A program made the translations under genes and the position numbers. A stretch of DNA of 64,000 nt, taken from assembly GCA_023052935.1 (NCBI GenBank), contig CM041292.1:197152299-197216298 (forward strand), written 5' to 3'. Source of the DNA: Piezodorus guildinii (Eukaryota > Arthropoda > Insecta > Hemiptera > Pentatomidae). The stretch's first letter is position 1; every line of letters begins with the position of its first letter. Below the pieces are notes generated by a model. It ran no database searches, was not told the DNA's origin, and saw only the letters and a list, made by a program, of their open reading frames with translations. Shown here piece by piece: positions 1 through 11,577 of this stretch.

Positions 1-552
1 AGTCTTTAGGTTTATATTGATAATACAATATTGATTAATTTAATAAGTTTACTTCTAGACCAATCGCCTCATTCGGTCCGAGCCAGCGCGTCGGATCCTC
101 CAGTAATGCGCTGAATTTATTCGTAAGTGCTGTCACAGAGCCTATATCTGTCAGATATTATGATTGTGATTATTATGAAGTGTAGCCAGTAAGACCGAGT
201 CTGTATTTTTCGGTCCTCAATCATTATTATTATTATAAAGGGGGTCTCAAAAATGTCTCGTCCTTTTGTGAGAGCAGATACTAGACCTTGATTAGAACAA
301 GAAAGTTTAGATAACACATAGTTTGATTCTGAATGATAGAGAAGAAAATCTAATTTTTGATTTTCAGGTGTTATCCATGGTTCTCATCAGAAAAACTCAA
401 ATATATCATCACTTGATGTGCACGCATAAAAACAAGAGATGCAAAATGAAAGGAAAAAAAAACTATCAGATATTTAGAAGTAAAATCTTCAAATCAAGAA
501 AGTAATTATCTCACAAGGTCACACATAAAATGAAATTTCAACATTTATAAGA
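1..552. other. Unassigned AT-rich DNA with a piece of repeat family R
   Basis: No coding potential is recognisable. About 240-420 resembles segments near 1,600-1,760 and 24,633-24,800, sharing a block of the form 'gattctgaatg...gagaa...aaat' followed by 'ttatccatggtt'. I call this three-copy repeat family R and cannot classify it. The small open frames here look like chance. Confidence 0.4.
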
Positions 553-1118
553 GAATAAAAAGACAAGAAACTGCTCGCAGATACCGATTTTTACAACACT
601 TACTTGACAAACGTTCAAAGATTTCAATCTACTACAAAAAACTAATTTATATAGCCATTATTAGACCTATTTGGACATATGGTATTGAGCTATGGGGATC
701 CACCAAGTCATCAAATTCCTCTCGCATCCAATCCTTGCAATCCAAAATCCTTCGAAAGATCCTAAATGCTCCCTATTTTGTCACTAGTAAAACAATCCAT
801 AAAGACCTGAATATTCCGTTAGTTGCAGACTTAGCCCAAACTAGATATACCTCCTTTAATTCCAAACTACCAGCCCACTCAAACCCGCTTGTCCGTATTC
901 TCTCATCTCCATATATTCCTGATAATCCTCGGAGGCACCTGAAAAGACGGTGGCCTCGAGACCTGCTAATGGCATAAACATTAAAGTGCTACCGCTGGGT
1001 TGCTTCTTCACAAGCCTTTATCAAGCCAATTGTTACTTTTTTTTTCCATTTACTTGTTGTATTTTTTCCTATACAGTTGTAAATATCAATTAATAAATAA
1101 AAATAATAAATAAATAAA
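553..1118 (+). mobile_element. Jockey-like LINE, 5'-truncated 3' end
   Basis: The translated C-terminal tail of a Jockey-type reverse transcriptase is present: a block like PIWTYGIELWG, then QSKILRKILNAPYFVT, then RRLKRRWPRDLL before a stop near 975. A ~140-bp 3'UTR ends in an A/T-rich tail of (AAAT)n type. The frame is closed upstream, so only roughly the last 140 codons remain. A 13-bp direct repeat with one mismatch (540-552 and 1,119-1,131, aacatttNtaaga) flanks it and is the likely target duplication, giving tight ends. The same family recurs around 10.1, 11.8, 20.4, 23.5, 46.6, 52.4 and 55-59 kb. It is a dead 5'-truncated copy. Confidence 0.85.
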
Positions 1119-1252
1119 AACATTTCTAAGAATATTCGGACAGTGCGATGAGCTATTACTCTTCTATCGTTGGGTTTTAAATTTTTCGTATCTCACAAAT
1201 ACTTCTTCATTTAATTAGCTTTAAAATGGTGCAAAACAAACCTTTTTTCATT

Positions 1253-1504
1253 AATAATAATAATAGGCTTACCGAACCCGAAGGTTCGATGCCGATGCCA
1301 CTAAACTTCGCCTGCACAGAATCGTCCAATGTTCACCGGTCAAGCCCAAGCCCCCGTGATCAGTCTTAATGCAATCCTCCCATCGACGCTTCGGCCTACC
1401 TTTCGGACGCCTGACAGCCGGTTCAGCGAATACCAATTTTCTCAGAATCCGTTCCTCACCGAGCCCAGCAACTTTACGCGCCCATTTGAGTTTACCAACC
1501 TATC
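1253..1504 (-). mobile_element. RTE-like LINE 3' end with (ATT)n tail
   Basis: On the minus strand this encodes the end of an RTE-type ORF2, with the GRRSKG..RRWED-like C-terminal block, and finishes in 'ggttcggtaagcctatt' followed by (ATT)n (seen here as aataataata at 1,255). Two other copies share this end, at 41.6-41.96 kb (plus) and 60.56-61.06 kb (minus). Similarity to the 60-kb copy stops near 1,490. The copy is 5'-truncated. A 7-bp direct repeat (ttcatta) may be its target duplication, but this is weak. Confidence 0.7.
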
Positions 1505-1524
1505 TTCATTAGCCAATAAAACTG

Positions 1525-1593
<69 letters not shown>
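1505..1593 (+). repeat. Long poly(A) tract preceded by an AATAAA signal
   Basis: About 68 consecutive A bases (1,526-1,593) follow a plus-strand AATAAA by roughly ten bases. That arrangement fits the 3' end of a retroposed transcript. The upstream body cannot be identified because the minus-strand RTE fragment lies directly before it. The lysine-rich open frame across it is an artefact of the homopolymer. Confidence 0.6.
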
Positions 1594-1595
<2 letters not shown>

Positions 1596-2830
1596 ACCAT
1601 AAGGAACATTTGTGCTTAATATGAGTCTCATAAAACTATATTCATATTTGCTGATCGATAGTAGACTTAAAGAAAACAAAAAAGTTCATATAACCCATAG
1701 AACGATTCTCAATGGTTAGCGAGGAATATCAAAATTTGTTATTCTTTTTGTCATCCATGGTTTTAATTGAACAACAATGATTTCAAAACGCAATTTTCCT
1801 TCCTTACTGTTGAGATCGGTCAATGGATTCAATGAATTAGCTTACATGAAATCTGCTCACAAAATATAAAGCTATATTTTACGAGAAACTCTGTATAGAC
1901 TTAAATACAATAGATACTGCTATATTTATTTTCGTAATTTTTCGAAATTAAAAATGAAAATTAAGAAGGCGTGAAGGAAAGGAAAGGTGAATTATTGCTC
2001 TTTCGATGAATTTGACAGGGCCTCAGTTGCCAACTTTAAGCCCAGCTGACATTCGTCCCAGTGAAAATAAACAGACTCCAAAACCCCGTTTCGCCCTATT
2101 GAAGATTTTTCCCTATCACCTCCACCGGTATTCCATTAACACGTTGGCCTCAATCGATTTCCTTCACGTTTTGACTCGATTAAATTCAACAGAGTCCAAC
2201 GATTCCCGTCTAAATAGGGAGAGTACTAATGGAATCAAATTTAACTTTAACTTCATTGGAGTAACTTCGATCGGAGAAGGCTGTCAGCCTCCCTTAGGGA
2301 AAGTAAAAATCTGGTGCGCGTTCAAAGTAAATTTTATGAGTGCGCATCTCAGGAAGTTATTGTAAATATCGATTAATATCATTAGCTTTGAAGGCTCTTG
2401 CACTTCAGGCACTATATGAGTCATTCTTATTCCCATTTTACCGGAAGAGGTTTACCATTTAGTCACTTTCTGATTTAAATTATCTTACTTTAAGCTTGTT
2501 CATTATCTTAATTTCTTAAGACGAAGACTAAAAATTTTTAAATTATTTTTAATTGATTCTTAAAACTATTTTTAAACATTCATTCATTTACCTTTTTTTT
2601 TTCACAATCTTGTTTACTAATTTACCTATTTTCGTAACTATTTTAATGGCTTTTGGTTATTATAGTTATTTAAAAAAATTTTGTTTGATCTTTATATGTT
2701 ATTTTATTCTTTGGGAATTAGACATCATATTCAAAGATGTCAGTTTTTGTTTTATTTGTATATAATATTGTAAATAGTTTTTTTTATGTAGTTTTTCGCT
2801 TTATTAGTTTATTTCTTTAATTTATAAAAG
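1594..2830. other. Unassigned AT-rich DNA, family R piece at the left
   Basis: About 1,600-1,760 is a family R copy, also seen near 240 and 24.7 kb. The rest shows no recognisable domain. A 119-codon frame at 2,006-2,365 has no motif I know, no repeat-family match elsewhere in the window and no clear splice context, so I do not call it a gene. Confidence 0.4.
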
Positions 2831-2831
2831 T

Positions 2832-2833
<2 letters not shown>

Positions 2834-2898
<65 letters not shown>
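2834..2898. repeat. (AT)n microsatellite
   Basis: An almost pure run of AT dinucleotides, about 60 bases, next to the end of a SINE-like repeat. Confidence 0.95.
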
Positions 2899-2901
<3 letters not shown>

Positions 2902-2909
2902 TTTTTACT

Positions 2910-3150
2910 ACTTATGTTGTATTCATGGATCCTGAAATAAATAAATCTTCTGGCGAATTGGCCGAAGAAACATTCAACTTGCACCGCTCCGGCTCGAGAC
3001 AAACTTTTTACGCTCCCTCTTAAGAACTGCATAAATAAGGATATTTTACTCCCATCAATAGATGCTAGGGTCAACCGCCAGGTTTTAACCTGCGAACTTG
3101 GGCATATGAGGCTGTTATGCCAGCCACTACACCAAAGGGTGTAGGACCCA
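2910..3150 (-). mobile_element. tRNA-derived SINE-like element
   Basis: Read on the minus strand from about 3,150, a tRNA-like head appears. An A-box-like 'tagtggctgg' is followed about 45 bases later by a B-box-like 'ggttaaaacct', then by an unrelated body rich in unique sequence. The B box departs from GGTTCGAATCC, so a degenerate SINE is more likely than a tRNA gene. No CCA-end acceptor stem pairing is visible. Confidence 0.5.
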
Positions 3151-3439
3151 TCAATTTCAATTTTAATTACTTACGTCATATAGTTTTTGAACTTGACTTA
3201 GCATTATTTGGAAAAAAAGAGACGCAATACTTCCCTTTAGAATGTATTGGGTTGTGAAATATGTTTGTGGCCTTTTTCAGTATTTCATTTCAATCCTCTC
3301 ACTGTTTATAAAATCATATTTACTTTGTCAAAAATGTTTACATATTCTAAAAAAGGATTAGTTAAGGTGATTTTATGCATCAGCTCCAACCGAGGCATTA
3401 TTTTTAAGTGGTAATTGCTTGCTTAAAATGGAAGAGAAA

Positions 3440-4775
3440 AATATAACTTTTGTCATTTAATGATTTTTTTTCGAATAATCAGCGGCACATACGGTCAACA
3501 AACTTTGCAGTGCTTATGATGCCTTAGTAAGAAGCAACGTCCGTAAGTGGTTAGCTTGGTTCAGAACCGAAAATTATTATTTCACAGCGCTAAAACCCGG
3601 TCACGGGTCTTGGCCTTCTACAACCGCCTCCTCCTATCATCACGGTCTTGAGCCGATGCCATCCAGCTCCTAACTCCCAGCAACATGCGAGTGTCTGCTG
3701 CCACACCGTCCGACCATCTCAACCTTGGTCTTCCTCTTCTTCTTATCCCATGGATCGGCTGAGTGAGCAATATTTTGGGCATTTCTCCATTTTCCATCCT
3801 GGCAATATGCCCTGCGTATCTTAGGCGTCTTAACTTCATAGCCCGGACCACATCACCTTCTCCAAAAGCATAGTAGAGGTCCTGATTTGTGCGCCGCTCA
3901 CTCCTCTCCAACTTTCACTCCTTCAAAAATACGGCGGAGAACTTTTCTTTCAAAAATTAGGAGTTCCTTCTCGGTCACCTTTGAAGTCGCCCAACACTCT
4001 GATCCATAGAGCAGTACGGGACGCACCAATGTCTTATAGAGGTGGAGCTTGGTCTGTCTGGAGAGTATCCGCCTAGTTAGCTGCTTGCCTAACCCGAAGT
4101 AGCATTTGTTAGCTGCAGTTATTCTTCTTCTCATCTCAATATCGGGGTTATTATCTTGGGTGACCACTGATCCCAGGTATGTGAACTCTGAGGCCTTTTC
4201 AAACGTATGAAGCCCGATAGTGACTGTCTCACCTAGAAATGGGATTTCTTCTGCTACCATATATTTTGTTTTGGACTCATTAACGTTCAGTCCAAGTCTG
4301 CTGGCAGGGCCCATCAGAGACAGAAAGGCATCAGTCACGGACTGTGGAGAGCGCCCCACAATGTCTATGTCGTCTGCGTAAGCGAACAGCTGGACAAGTC
4401 TGGTAAATATATTTCCTTCTATTTCGCGTAAACCAGCATCTCTTACGGCCTACAAGCTAGTGCATCCCCTTGTCGGAGTCTTTTATCTGCACGAAATTCC
4501 TTGGACCAGTCACCATTTACTCTCACCATACATCTCACCTCTTCATGGTAAGCTTTATCAAGCTTATAAGTTTCTCAGGTATATTAAGTTCTCTGAGGGC
4601 AATGTACAGATCTTCTCGTATTATGCTGTCATACGCTGCTTTGAAATCTATGAAAAGATGGTGAGTTTTGGTTTTGTACTCATGGCCTCTTTCAGAACCG
4701 AAAATATTGACTTAAAAGACGCAAAGCAATCGGGTTGTCCTTCAACTGTTGCTGGAGACCAAATTCAAGCATAAT
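3440..4775 (+). pseudogene. mariner-like transposase HTH remnant split by a LINE
   Basis: Two pieces of one reading frame, 3,440-3,574 and 4,691-4,775, together resemble the N-terminal helix-turn-helix of mariner transposases. The left piece has an RKWLAWFRTE block and the right one has DLKDAKQSGCPS. An RTE-like LINE separates them with a 15-bp target duplication. The left part holds stops and frame changes, and no catalytic DDE/D region follows. Terminal inverted repeats were not found. It is an old relic, unlike the mariner copies at 5.7 and 44.4 kb. Confidence 0.6.
3575..4690 (-). mobile_element. RTE-like LINE, 5'-truncated, inserted in a mariner relic
   Basis: The minus strand encodes the second half of a non-LTR reverse transcriptase. 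Motif A (a FIDFKAAYDS-like block) lies near 4,650 and motif C (FAYADDIDIV, codons for YADD at 4,369-4,380) follows. Next come YLGSVVTQ, YGSECWA and the C-terminal HIARMENGEMPK and RRGRPRLRW blocks typical of RTE-type insect LINEs. Frames shift near 4,360 and near 3,905, and the segment before motif A is missing, so the copy is dead. A 15-bp direct repeat (3,560-3,574 and 4,691-4,705, ttcagaaccgaaaat) brackets it exactly. Confidence 0.85.
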
Positions 4776-4794
4776 TAATCGAATATATTTAATT

Positions 4795-5685
4795 TTTTAT
4801 TAAATAAGATAGTCATATATTTAAATATTTTTAACGACGACTTTCTATTGAAATCGCCAGTAAGAAACGCTAATAACTTATTTTACAAGCCAATATTTTG
4901 TATAGAAGTAAGTGTAAGTGAAACAAAGGAGTTCGTTGAACTCTTGATACAGGTCTAACAAGGGAACTCCTTTTCCATGCCTTTTCTTTTTTTCCACTGT
5001 TCTTAATTGAATTCAATGTACGAAGAACGTTTTGAGGTAAGACCCTTTCTTATACGAAAGCTCTTATCACATGGGACGTCACACATTTCCCTCTCATAAA
5101 ATATTGAGATAAAAGCTTTTTCATGAAAATTGTTCAAGTACTTTTCCACGACGAGAGTGGGATGTACCATAAGAAGCGCCTATATTTCACCCTTTAAAGC
5201 AATATGCGAGGACACCTGGATATTCCCCTCACGTATTCCAGAATTTATAAAATAATATGAGTGGAGTTCGGGACCTTAACTTGATAAATAAATATTACTA
5301 CTGGCATTAAAATAGTCATCATAAGGACAACAGGCTGGATTTTATTTTATTACCTCCTTGAAGTCATAAAGCCCTTTATAGTCTCTTTCGGGTCATAAAA
5401 GATTTAACACACCATCGACCCATTTTATTGAAATTTCTAATGTCTCTGGGTTAATCTACAGATCAATAATAAATAAACATTGAGGTGCTCGTATCTTGCC
5501 ATTAGATTTTAAACGAGGGACTAAAAATAATTACAATAGGTTTTAAGCCAATGATTCAATCCCGATGAAATTACATGCACCTCAAAAATAGTATTCAATG
5601 AATATTGACCAAGCCCCCAACATCTAACAACACAATCCTCCTATTTACGTCTCGATATATCTCTCCTACCAGTCAGTATAGCATA
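4795..5685. other. Unassigned DNA
   Basis: About 900 bases between two mariner relics. I find no transposon terminus, tRNA-like box or credible exon. Confidence 0.4.
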
Positions 5686-5687
5686 TA

Positions 5688-6444
5688 TTGGGTTGTTTCA
5701 CATGAAATGTCCGTTTTTATATTTTCTCAAATACATACAGGATTTTGCAGGTCTCTGTTGTGTTCTTCCGAATGTTCACATATTAAAAGTAAACATTTTG
5801 CATTATAAATGCCTTTGCATTATAAACATTAGCTTCCCAATCAAATACCCACTTTTTAGTATACCTCCAAATATGAACATGGAAACACGCGATTTTCGAG
5901 TAATATTTTTGTACGAGTTTAAACTCGGCCATTCAGTAGCTGAGGCCGCTAGAAATAATTACAAGGCGTTTGGGGAAGGGAGTGTTAAAGAACGGACCAT
6001 TTGCTGTTGGTTTGCTAAGTTATCAGGTGGGGATACCGACTTGAAAAACTTGTCCCGAGGAGGACCTCCGTCCGTAATAGACAACGATGTCCTCAAACAT
6101 ACAGTAGAAGGAAACCCCTACCAAACAGTTAAAAGATTCTCAGCACAACTAAATGCAAGTGCATCTACCATATTCTCCCGAATTGTCTCTAACAGATTAC
6201 CACATGTTCAGTAATTTATACAACTTTGTCAAAGGAAAACTTTTTGAAAATGATGATCAAGTGAAAAGTGCGTTTTCAGATTTTGTTTCACTTCAGTTCG
6301 GATATAAAAAAGTTGGTATCACGTTGGGAAAAATGTGTAGAAAAAGAAGGTAAATACTTCGAATAAAATTATCTTGTTTTTAACTCGAATTTTAATAAAC
6401 ATCCTTCACCTTGAAAACGGACATTTCATGTGACACAACCCAAA
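5688..6444 (+). mobile_element. mariner-like element with internal deletion
   Basis: Terminal inverted repeats of about 27 bases, 'ttgggttgt(t/g)tcacatgaa' outward on both sides, enclose 757 bp. Between about 5,876 and 6,180 an open frame encodes a mariner N-terminal HTH: GHSVAEAARN, then CWFAKL, then SRGGPPSVIDNDVLKHTVEGNP. It then jumps to a C-terminal segment (LTDYHMFSNL, FENDDQVKSAF), so the DDE/D catalytic core has been deleted. It is a non-autonomous MITE-like derivative. TA precedes the left end, but the right flank lacks TA. A shorter relative lies at 44,357-44,971. Confidence 0.88.
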
Positions 6445-6805
6445 ACTAACGTTTTAGAGATTCTTTAATCAAGGTCATACATATACTGATGCTCTGATGC
6501 TTCCTAATGTGCAATGGTCAAACATCCTCAGTGGCCTTTTTAGGAAGGACTTATTCTTCATTTAAAGTTAGACATAACATTTTATACCTAATGCAACAGG
6601 GAGAAGAATAAAAAGTGAAACATAATGATTAACTATCGCTAATCGTATTTCGTACGAAATTTCATTCTCTATCGATAAAGCGTTTGTTTTTTTAATAATT
6701 TGTTATTTATGTTTTGGAGGAAATGAGTTGGGTCCTTATTGGAAAAAAATTCTAATTTAAAAAGTATTTAATAATATATAAAATTATGAATTTAATTAAA
6801 AGCTT
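6445..6805. other. Unassigned AT-rich DNA
   Basis: No feature recognised. Confidence 0.35.
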
Positions 6806-6950
6806 CAGTTCCGAAAAAAAACTTTAAAAAATGTGTAAAATGCATGGTATAAAGAGGCTCTTCTATTTAGTCGATTTATGTGGAAACTTACAAGGCATAT
6901 ACTTGTCATATATATGAAATATCAGTTTCAAGTACGACTTTTCGTTGGTT
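6806..6950 (+). repeat. Family M fragment (interior)
   Basis: Contains the family's conserved interior block 'aaatgcatggtataaag' followed by 'ggctcttct' and 'gaaatatcagttt'. Both family termini are absent. Confidence 0.65.
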
Positions 6951-7704
6951 TTATTTATTTTTTTTATTAAAACCCTCATCATAGGCTAAAGCGTCAGTAA
7001 CCTTAAGATTGTATGGTGATTGTGCGATTTGAGTGCTGGCTATGGTCAGCTTCACCACTCGTGTCTTTAGCTTTTGAGGTTCTGGTACTCTCACTCAGTA
7101 TCCACTGGTTCAACCGGTGAAGTGCAGTGTGAGACGCAGTGGGATCTCTTAGGGCTCTGCTTTGTTATCTGCAAGTAGGTTTTGTGGTTTTTTTTTTTGG
7201 TTTTTTTATTTATTGGCACAAAACATCATGTTCATCAGTGCCAGATACTCTCACTATAAGATACACTTAGATATATAATATCTAACTCACTATAAGATAC
7301 ACTTTTTTAAAACAAACAATTATGGTTTTAGTTGAAATATTAAATAATAATATTAATAAAAATAAATTATGAACTAATAAAACAAATAATACTAATACAA
7401 GTAGGTGCCGAGGCACGGTCGAAGATTCCTTGGACAGAACGTAAGTAGTATTTAGAGGTATAAAGGTGTTCAAGGTTCAACTCTTTCGTTTCTTGTTTCT
7501 TATTCTCACTGTATTTATTTTCTTACTTTATTCTTTAGCATTCACTTACGATTTTAATATTTTATTTATTTAGTTTGATTATTTTAGACTTTTTATGTTT
7601 CATTCGTATTTTTCTCTATTTATATGTCACATACGGAATGCATAGCCATTCCCATTTATTTTGTCAAATTCTATATTTCCTCAATAAATAAATTTAAAAA
7701 AAAA
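6951..7704. other. Unassigned DNA
   Basis: About 7,000-7,190 is GC-richer than its surroundings and may be an unclassified retroposon. The rest is low-complexity A/T sequence. No gene seen. Confidence 0.35.
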
Positions 7705-7705
7705 A

Positions 7706-8454
7706 TCTGGTGCGGGCAACACACGACTTTCACTTACCTCCATTTTTAAAATCAATGAAAGAATTTTCTAATACAGTTAGAGAAAAAAATACGTGAAATT
7801 ATTAGGAATTAATCAAATTAAATTTCTATAGATACATGTGTTTGATTAAAAAATCTATTATATTATTATCTAAAATAATCATTTAGTTTTATGTTCATTT
7901 CATCACTCTCTATAAACTTTTAAAAGCCTGTGAATGAGGTGATATTTTTTCTAAAATCTTTAGCTTTCCAACGGTATATCATACAGGTATATTACTGCTC
8001 TTATGTTCAAAAACGAAAAATTGCATTAAAAAAATATTTTTTCTGTTTTCTCCTTTAGTTGAGTATCGAATTAATTCAATTTATATATTTACCTGTTTAT
8101 CATCAGCGTTAACAAGATAATCTAGTTATTATTATTGAATCTACAAAATTAAAAGTACTTTAGGGGAAGAAAATTTAAAATATCGGCATTTAAGCCCTCT
8201 CAGACCATATTTATCCAAATAAAACCTACATGATATTAAATCCCATTAAATTTCACATCGATATAGCGAGTTTAATCAAAATCGTCCGAACCATTTTCGA
8301 GAAAATCGAAAAAAGGTGCAAAATGCATGGTATAAAGTGCCTCTTCTGGTAAGCTCATTTTGATGAAAAAAGTTTTGTCACGTCTCGGGCGTATAGTTGT
8401 CTTAAATATGAAATTTCAGTTTCATAGGACATACGGTTTTCGCCCGGGAGTTAC

Positions 8455-8487
<33 letters not shown>

Positions 8488-8632
8488 ACACACACACACA
8501 GACCTTTTTGCGGGACTTGGTTATTTGGACTCAGCGGACCCTAAAACAAGTATTTCCGTTGAAAACTGGAATTCGAAAATTTTCACGATCGCAATACTTC
8601 CCCTTACTATATATAGTAAGTGAAAGTAAAAA
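7706..8632 (+). mobile_element. Family M, complete ~0.93-kb MITE-like repeat
   Basis: Reference copy of the most frequent repeat in the window. The left terminus starts 'tctggtgcgggcaac' and carries gactttcacttacc. The right terminus reads 'cacgatcgcaatacttcc' and ends in agtaagtgaaagtaaaa. The motif actttcacttac in inverted orientation at both ends gives short terminal or subterminal inverted repeats. There is no coding capacity. A (CA)n microsatellite sits at about 8,453-8,500. Relatives lie at 22.4, 26.8, 44.1, 53, 54.2 and 62.2 kb. The superfamily is unknown, and a non-autonomous DNA transposon is the best guess. Confidence 0.7.
8453..8500. repeat. (CA)n microsatellite inside family M
   Basis: Interrupted ACAC repeat. 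Also present in shorter form in the M copies at 27.5 and 45.4 kb, so it belongs to the family. Confidence 0.9.
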
Positions 8633-9056
8633 GTAATAACGTTGAATTTTCATGACCAAAACTATAACCCAAGCCATTTTGTCATTTCCCTCTTCTTTTC
8701 TGATTTCTTTAAATAAGGCGACAACCACCAGGGTCTTGTTTTCCATAACACGTTTGACATTAAATAGAAGCTATATGAGTATAAATACAGGGAAAGTATA
8801 GGTGAGATATGTAAAAAATGATTGTGTTACTTCGGGAAGCGAAAGATGTTGGGGATCTGAGAGAATAGTTAAATACGGTGCGGAGTCCCACCTTTGAGAG
8901 TGATTTAAGAACTTATTTTATTTAACTATACTATAATTTTTCACATGTCCAAACTTGTGATTGAATCGAGTATGCATTTATCCTTCTATAAAAAATTCTG
9001 TGTGTATCACAGTCATTATTTAAATATTTCGCTTATTTTAACATTGTATTTTATTT
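8633..9056. other. Unassigned AT-rich DNA
   Basis: No feature recognised. Confidence 0.35.
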
Positions 9057-9057
9057 G

Positions 9058-9315
9058 ATGGGGAGCCTGAGGATGTTAAAACGAGCTTGTCTTCTAAACC
9101 AAAGGCTGTGAGTTCGAATCCTTTTTCATGAATACAATTAAAAGTAGTTTCACTCACAGCATGCACTTTCCTCCCCGGAATTAGCGGCAATTCAGAAAAA
9201 TAGTCCCAAGGAGTGATGAATCTAACTTATTAAACGCCATCTTATTTGGTCTTTGAGAGTCTTAAACACACAGCCGAGCATTTACTCGGTCTGAAACCAC
9301 GTAAAATAAAGACAT
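9058..9315 (+). mobile_element. tRNA-derived SINE
   Basis: The head 'gggagcctgaggatg' begins a tRNA-like region whose B box, gagttcgaatcc, lies near 9,110. A ~200-bp non-tRNA body follows, ending near the A-rich 'gtaaaataaagacatg'. The separation of the boxes and the long body fit a SINE and not a tRNA gene. Confidence 0.6.
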
Positions 9316-9374
9316 GTTTTAAAAGTAATTATTAACGTATTACAGTATTGATCTATAAGATTCATTTGCGTTCT

Positions 9375-9945
9375 CCCCATACGATCACATATTTCTAACT
9401 GGTATTCTGGTCAAGGGTGGTTTTATACTTATTCCCGAAGAAAATACCAGGGATAACCTACTAGAGATCTTATTCCAATCCTTGCCAAAGGAACCTTCCT
9501 ATATATTTGACCCACTCTCTGGTCGCTCTTCCGTACAAAATCTAAATACAAGATCTCAACCAAGCGATTTATGTTGAACATCTCAAAGATCCCTAAAATA
9601 GAACATTATCATGCTTGAACCATTTTTAGAGCTCACTACCCATCTCCCTTCGTAAAGTATCATCCTTAATCACATTCAAGCACATTGTTTTCTCCTCCTA
9701 AAAGATCAAGGCATGTAAACTGATCGTCCTAATTAGACGCAACTTAATGCATACATTTTTTTTTTAATTTATATATTCTACCTATCTTAATATTATATAT
9801 CTCTATTTTTTAAATATGCCATTGTCACTAAATAAGACCATTGTATGTAATCATTACTAATAATACAGGTAGACTGGACATCTATGTTGATTGTTCTTAC
9901 TCTTAAGGGACAAATGTCTAAATTAGTAAAAATTATTTTCATTTC
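9375..9945 (+). mobile_element. CR1-like LINE 3' fragment
   Basis: Homologous to 14,640-15,425. Shared blocks include 'ctggtattctggtca', the 'cccgaagaaaatac' stretch and a 3'UTR ending in 'cttaagggacaaatgtc'. Frames are broken by indels. The tandem duplication of this region starts inside its 3'UTR at about 9,697. Confidence 0.65.
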
Positions 9946-11390
9946 AAAGTAAATGTAGCTAAAACAAATGAGACTAGAAATCAGGCGAAAGCAAGACTCA
10001 TAGCTCAAGGAATTTTAAACGTAAGAAATAAATAAAAGCTTATCGAGATTGTCCGGTGATGTGTGATTCTTAACGCTCTACGGTTGTTGGATATGTGGAT
10101 TGAAATAATGTTTATTTTGGAGAATTCGCACAAAAGACTGAAACGACAAGAAACTGCCCGCCGCTTTCGCTTACTTCAACACTTACTGGACAGACGCTCT
10201 AACTTCCACTTAACTACAAAAAGCTCATCTATATAACATCATAGGTCTATCTGGACGTACGGAGCTGGCTGTACTAAACCATCAAATTCTTCACGTATTC
10301 AATCCTTACATCCAAACCCTTCGAAAAATCCTCAATGCTCCTTACTACCTCACCAAAAAACTCATCCATAAAGACCTTATGTCCCATATGTTGCTGATTC
10401 GGCCGTACGAGGTACCATTCCTGCCATGACAAACTCCACTCCACATTAACCACTAGTTCAATCTTGCTTCCTCTTCGTTCCTGACAATCCTCCGAGGCGT
10501 TGAAAAGAAGATGGCTTCGATACCTTCTAGTTTAGATTACCTAGTGGAGTGTTGACAATAGGAATATTCTCTTCATGTATATTATCTATATTATAAGCCA
10601 ATTTACTTGATGTAGTTACTAATGCAGTTGTAAATTGCAATAAATTAATAAAACAAAAAAAGAAAATCATGGAAAAATTTGATATTCGGAAACCATTAAA
10701 AGGGACGATCCTGCCTTAGCCGACATCTCGACCTTGCAGCCTTCGGGGACATGGAAGGGCCGACAATTGGTGTGACATTGAGGACCCGCAGCCTGGCTTA
10801 AGGAATTTATTAATGTCATTTACATCCCTGATGGCCTCATTTGCAACGGAGTAAGGCCCCGCTCCAAATTCAAATTCACCCCTCCTCTTCTCATTATACG
10901 TCTTATTTTAGGATAATAAATTTTATCTTGTTAGCGAGATATTTTTAACGCTAATGCCCGATTCAAGGTTAATAGGAGCTGATTAGGCAGTTAAGGAGAT
11001 TAGATAACGGACGTTTGATCGCCGATGTATGCAAATTTATTAAGAAATTTTAAAATTTGCTTCCCGGACTAAAAATGGTTAAATTAAAGAAAAAAAAAAC
11101 TAATGAAGGGAGCATTAATGAAGGCGACGGTTTGTTGAGAGAACTTTATGATTCTAAACTTACTTGAGACTATTAGCGAAGGAAATATAACGGAATAACT
11201 TGTACCTAACTCGCCACCAATATTCCTACTCTTCTATAAATTGATGCCTCACTAAATAATTATACATCTATAAATAAATACCTGTCATTAATATTTTTAA
11301 CAAACTTGATAACAGAAGCTGAAGTGTGATAGTTCTAAAAATAGAATCGTTTAGAACTGCTACATTTTTGAGCTTAACCAAATAGATTCC
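9697..11390. repeat. Tandem duplication, copy A (poor quality)
   Basis: Nearly collinear with 11,391-13,109 over its whole length. Differences are dominated by single-base insertions and deletions, with few substitutions. It covers part of a CR1-like 3'UTR, an unknown protein-like stretch, a Jockey 3' end and an exon-like segment. The junction at 11,391 reads 'aaccaaatagattcctaaaag'. Copy A is about 25 bases shorter than copy B. Confidence 0.85.
10125..10665 (+). mobile_element. Jockey-like LINE 3' end (in duplication copy A)
   Basis: Same sequence as 11,827-12,368 with extra frameshifts. Recognisable blocks are RLKRQET, the tail with QSKILRKILNAPYYLT, and the 'cagttgtaaattgcaataaat' 3'UTR end (split here only by quality differences). 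Confidence 0.75.
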
Positions 11391-11577
11391 TAAAAGATAG
11401 GCATGTAAACTGACTCGTCCTAATTAGACGCAACTTAATGCATACATTTTTTTTTTAATTTATATATTCTACTATTCTTAATTTATTATCTCATATTTTT
11501 TAAAATATGCCATTGTCACTAAATAAGACCATTGTATGTAATCATTACTAAATAATACCAGGTAGACTGGACCATCT

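Noticed and set aside
1329..1619. 96-codon frame ending in a poly-lysine run
   Set aside because: It crosses an antisense RTE fragment and a 68-A homopolymer, which create the frame.
2006..2365. 119-codon open frame
   Set aside because: No motif, no splice context and no codon-usage contrast with surrounding AT-rich DNA.
8360..8623. 87-codon frame with His/Thr repeats
   Set aside because: Translation of the (CA)n block inside non-coding family M.
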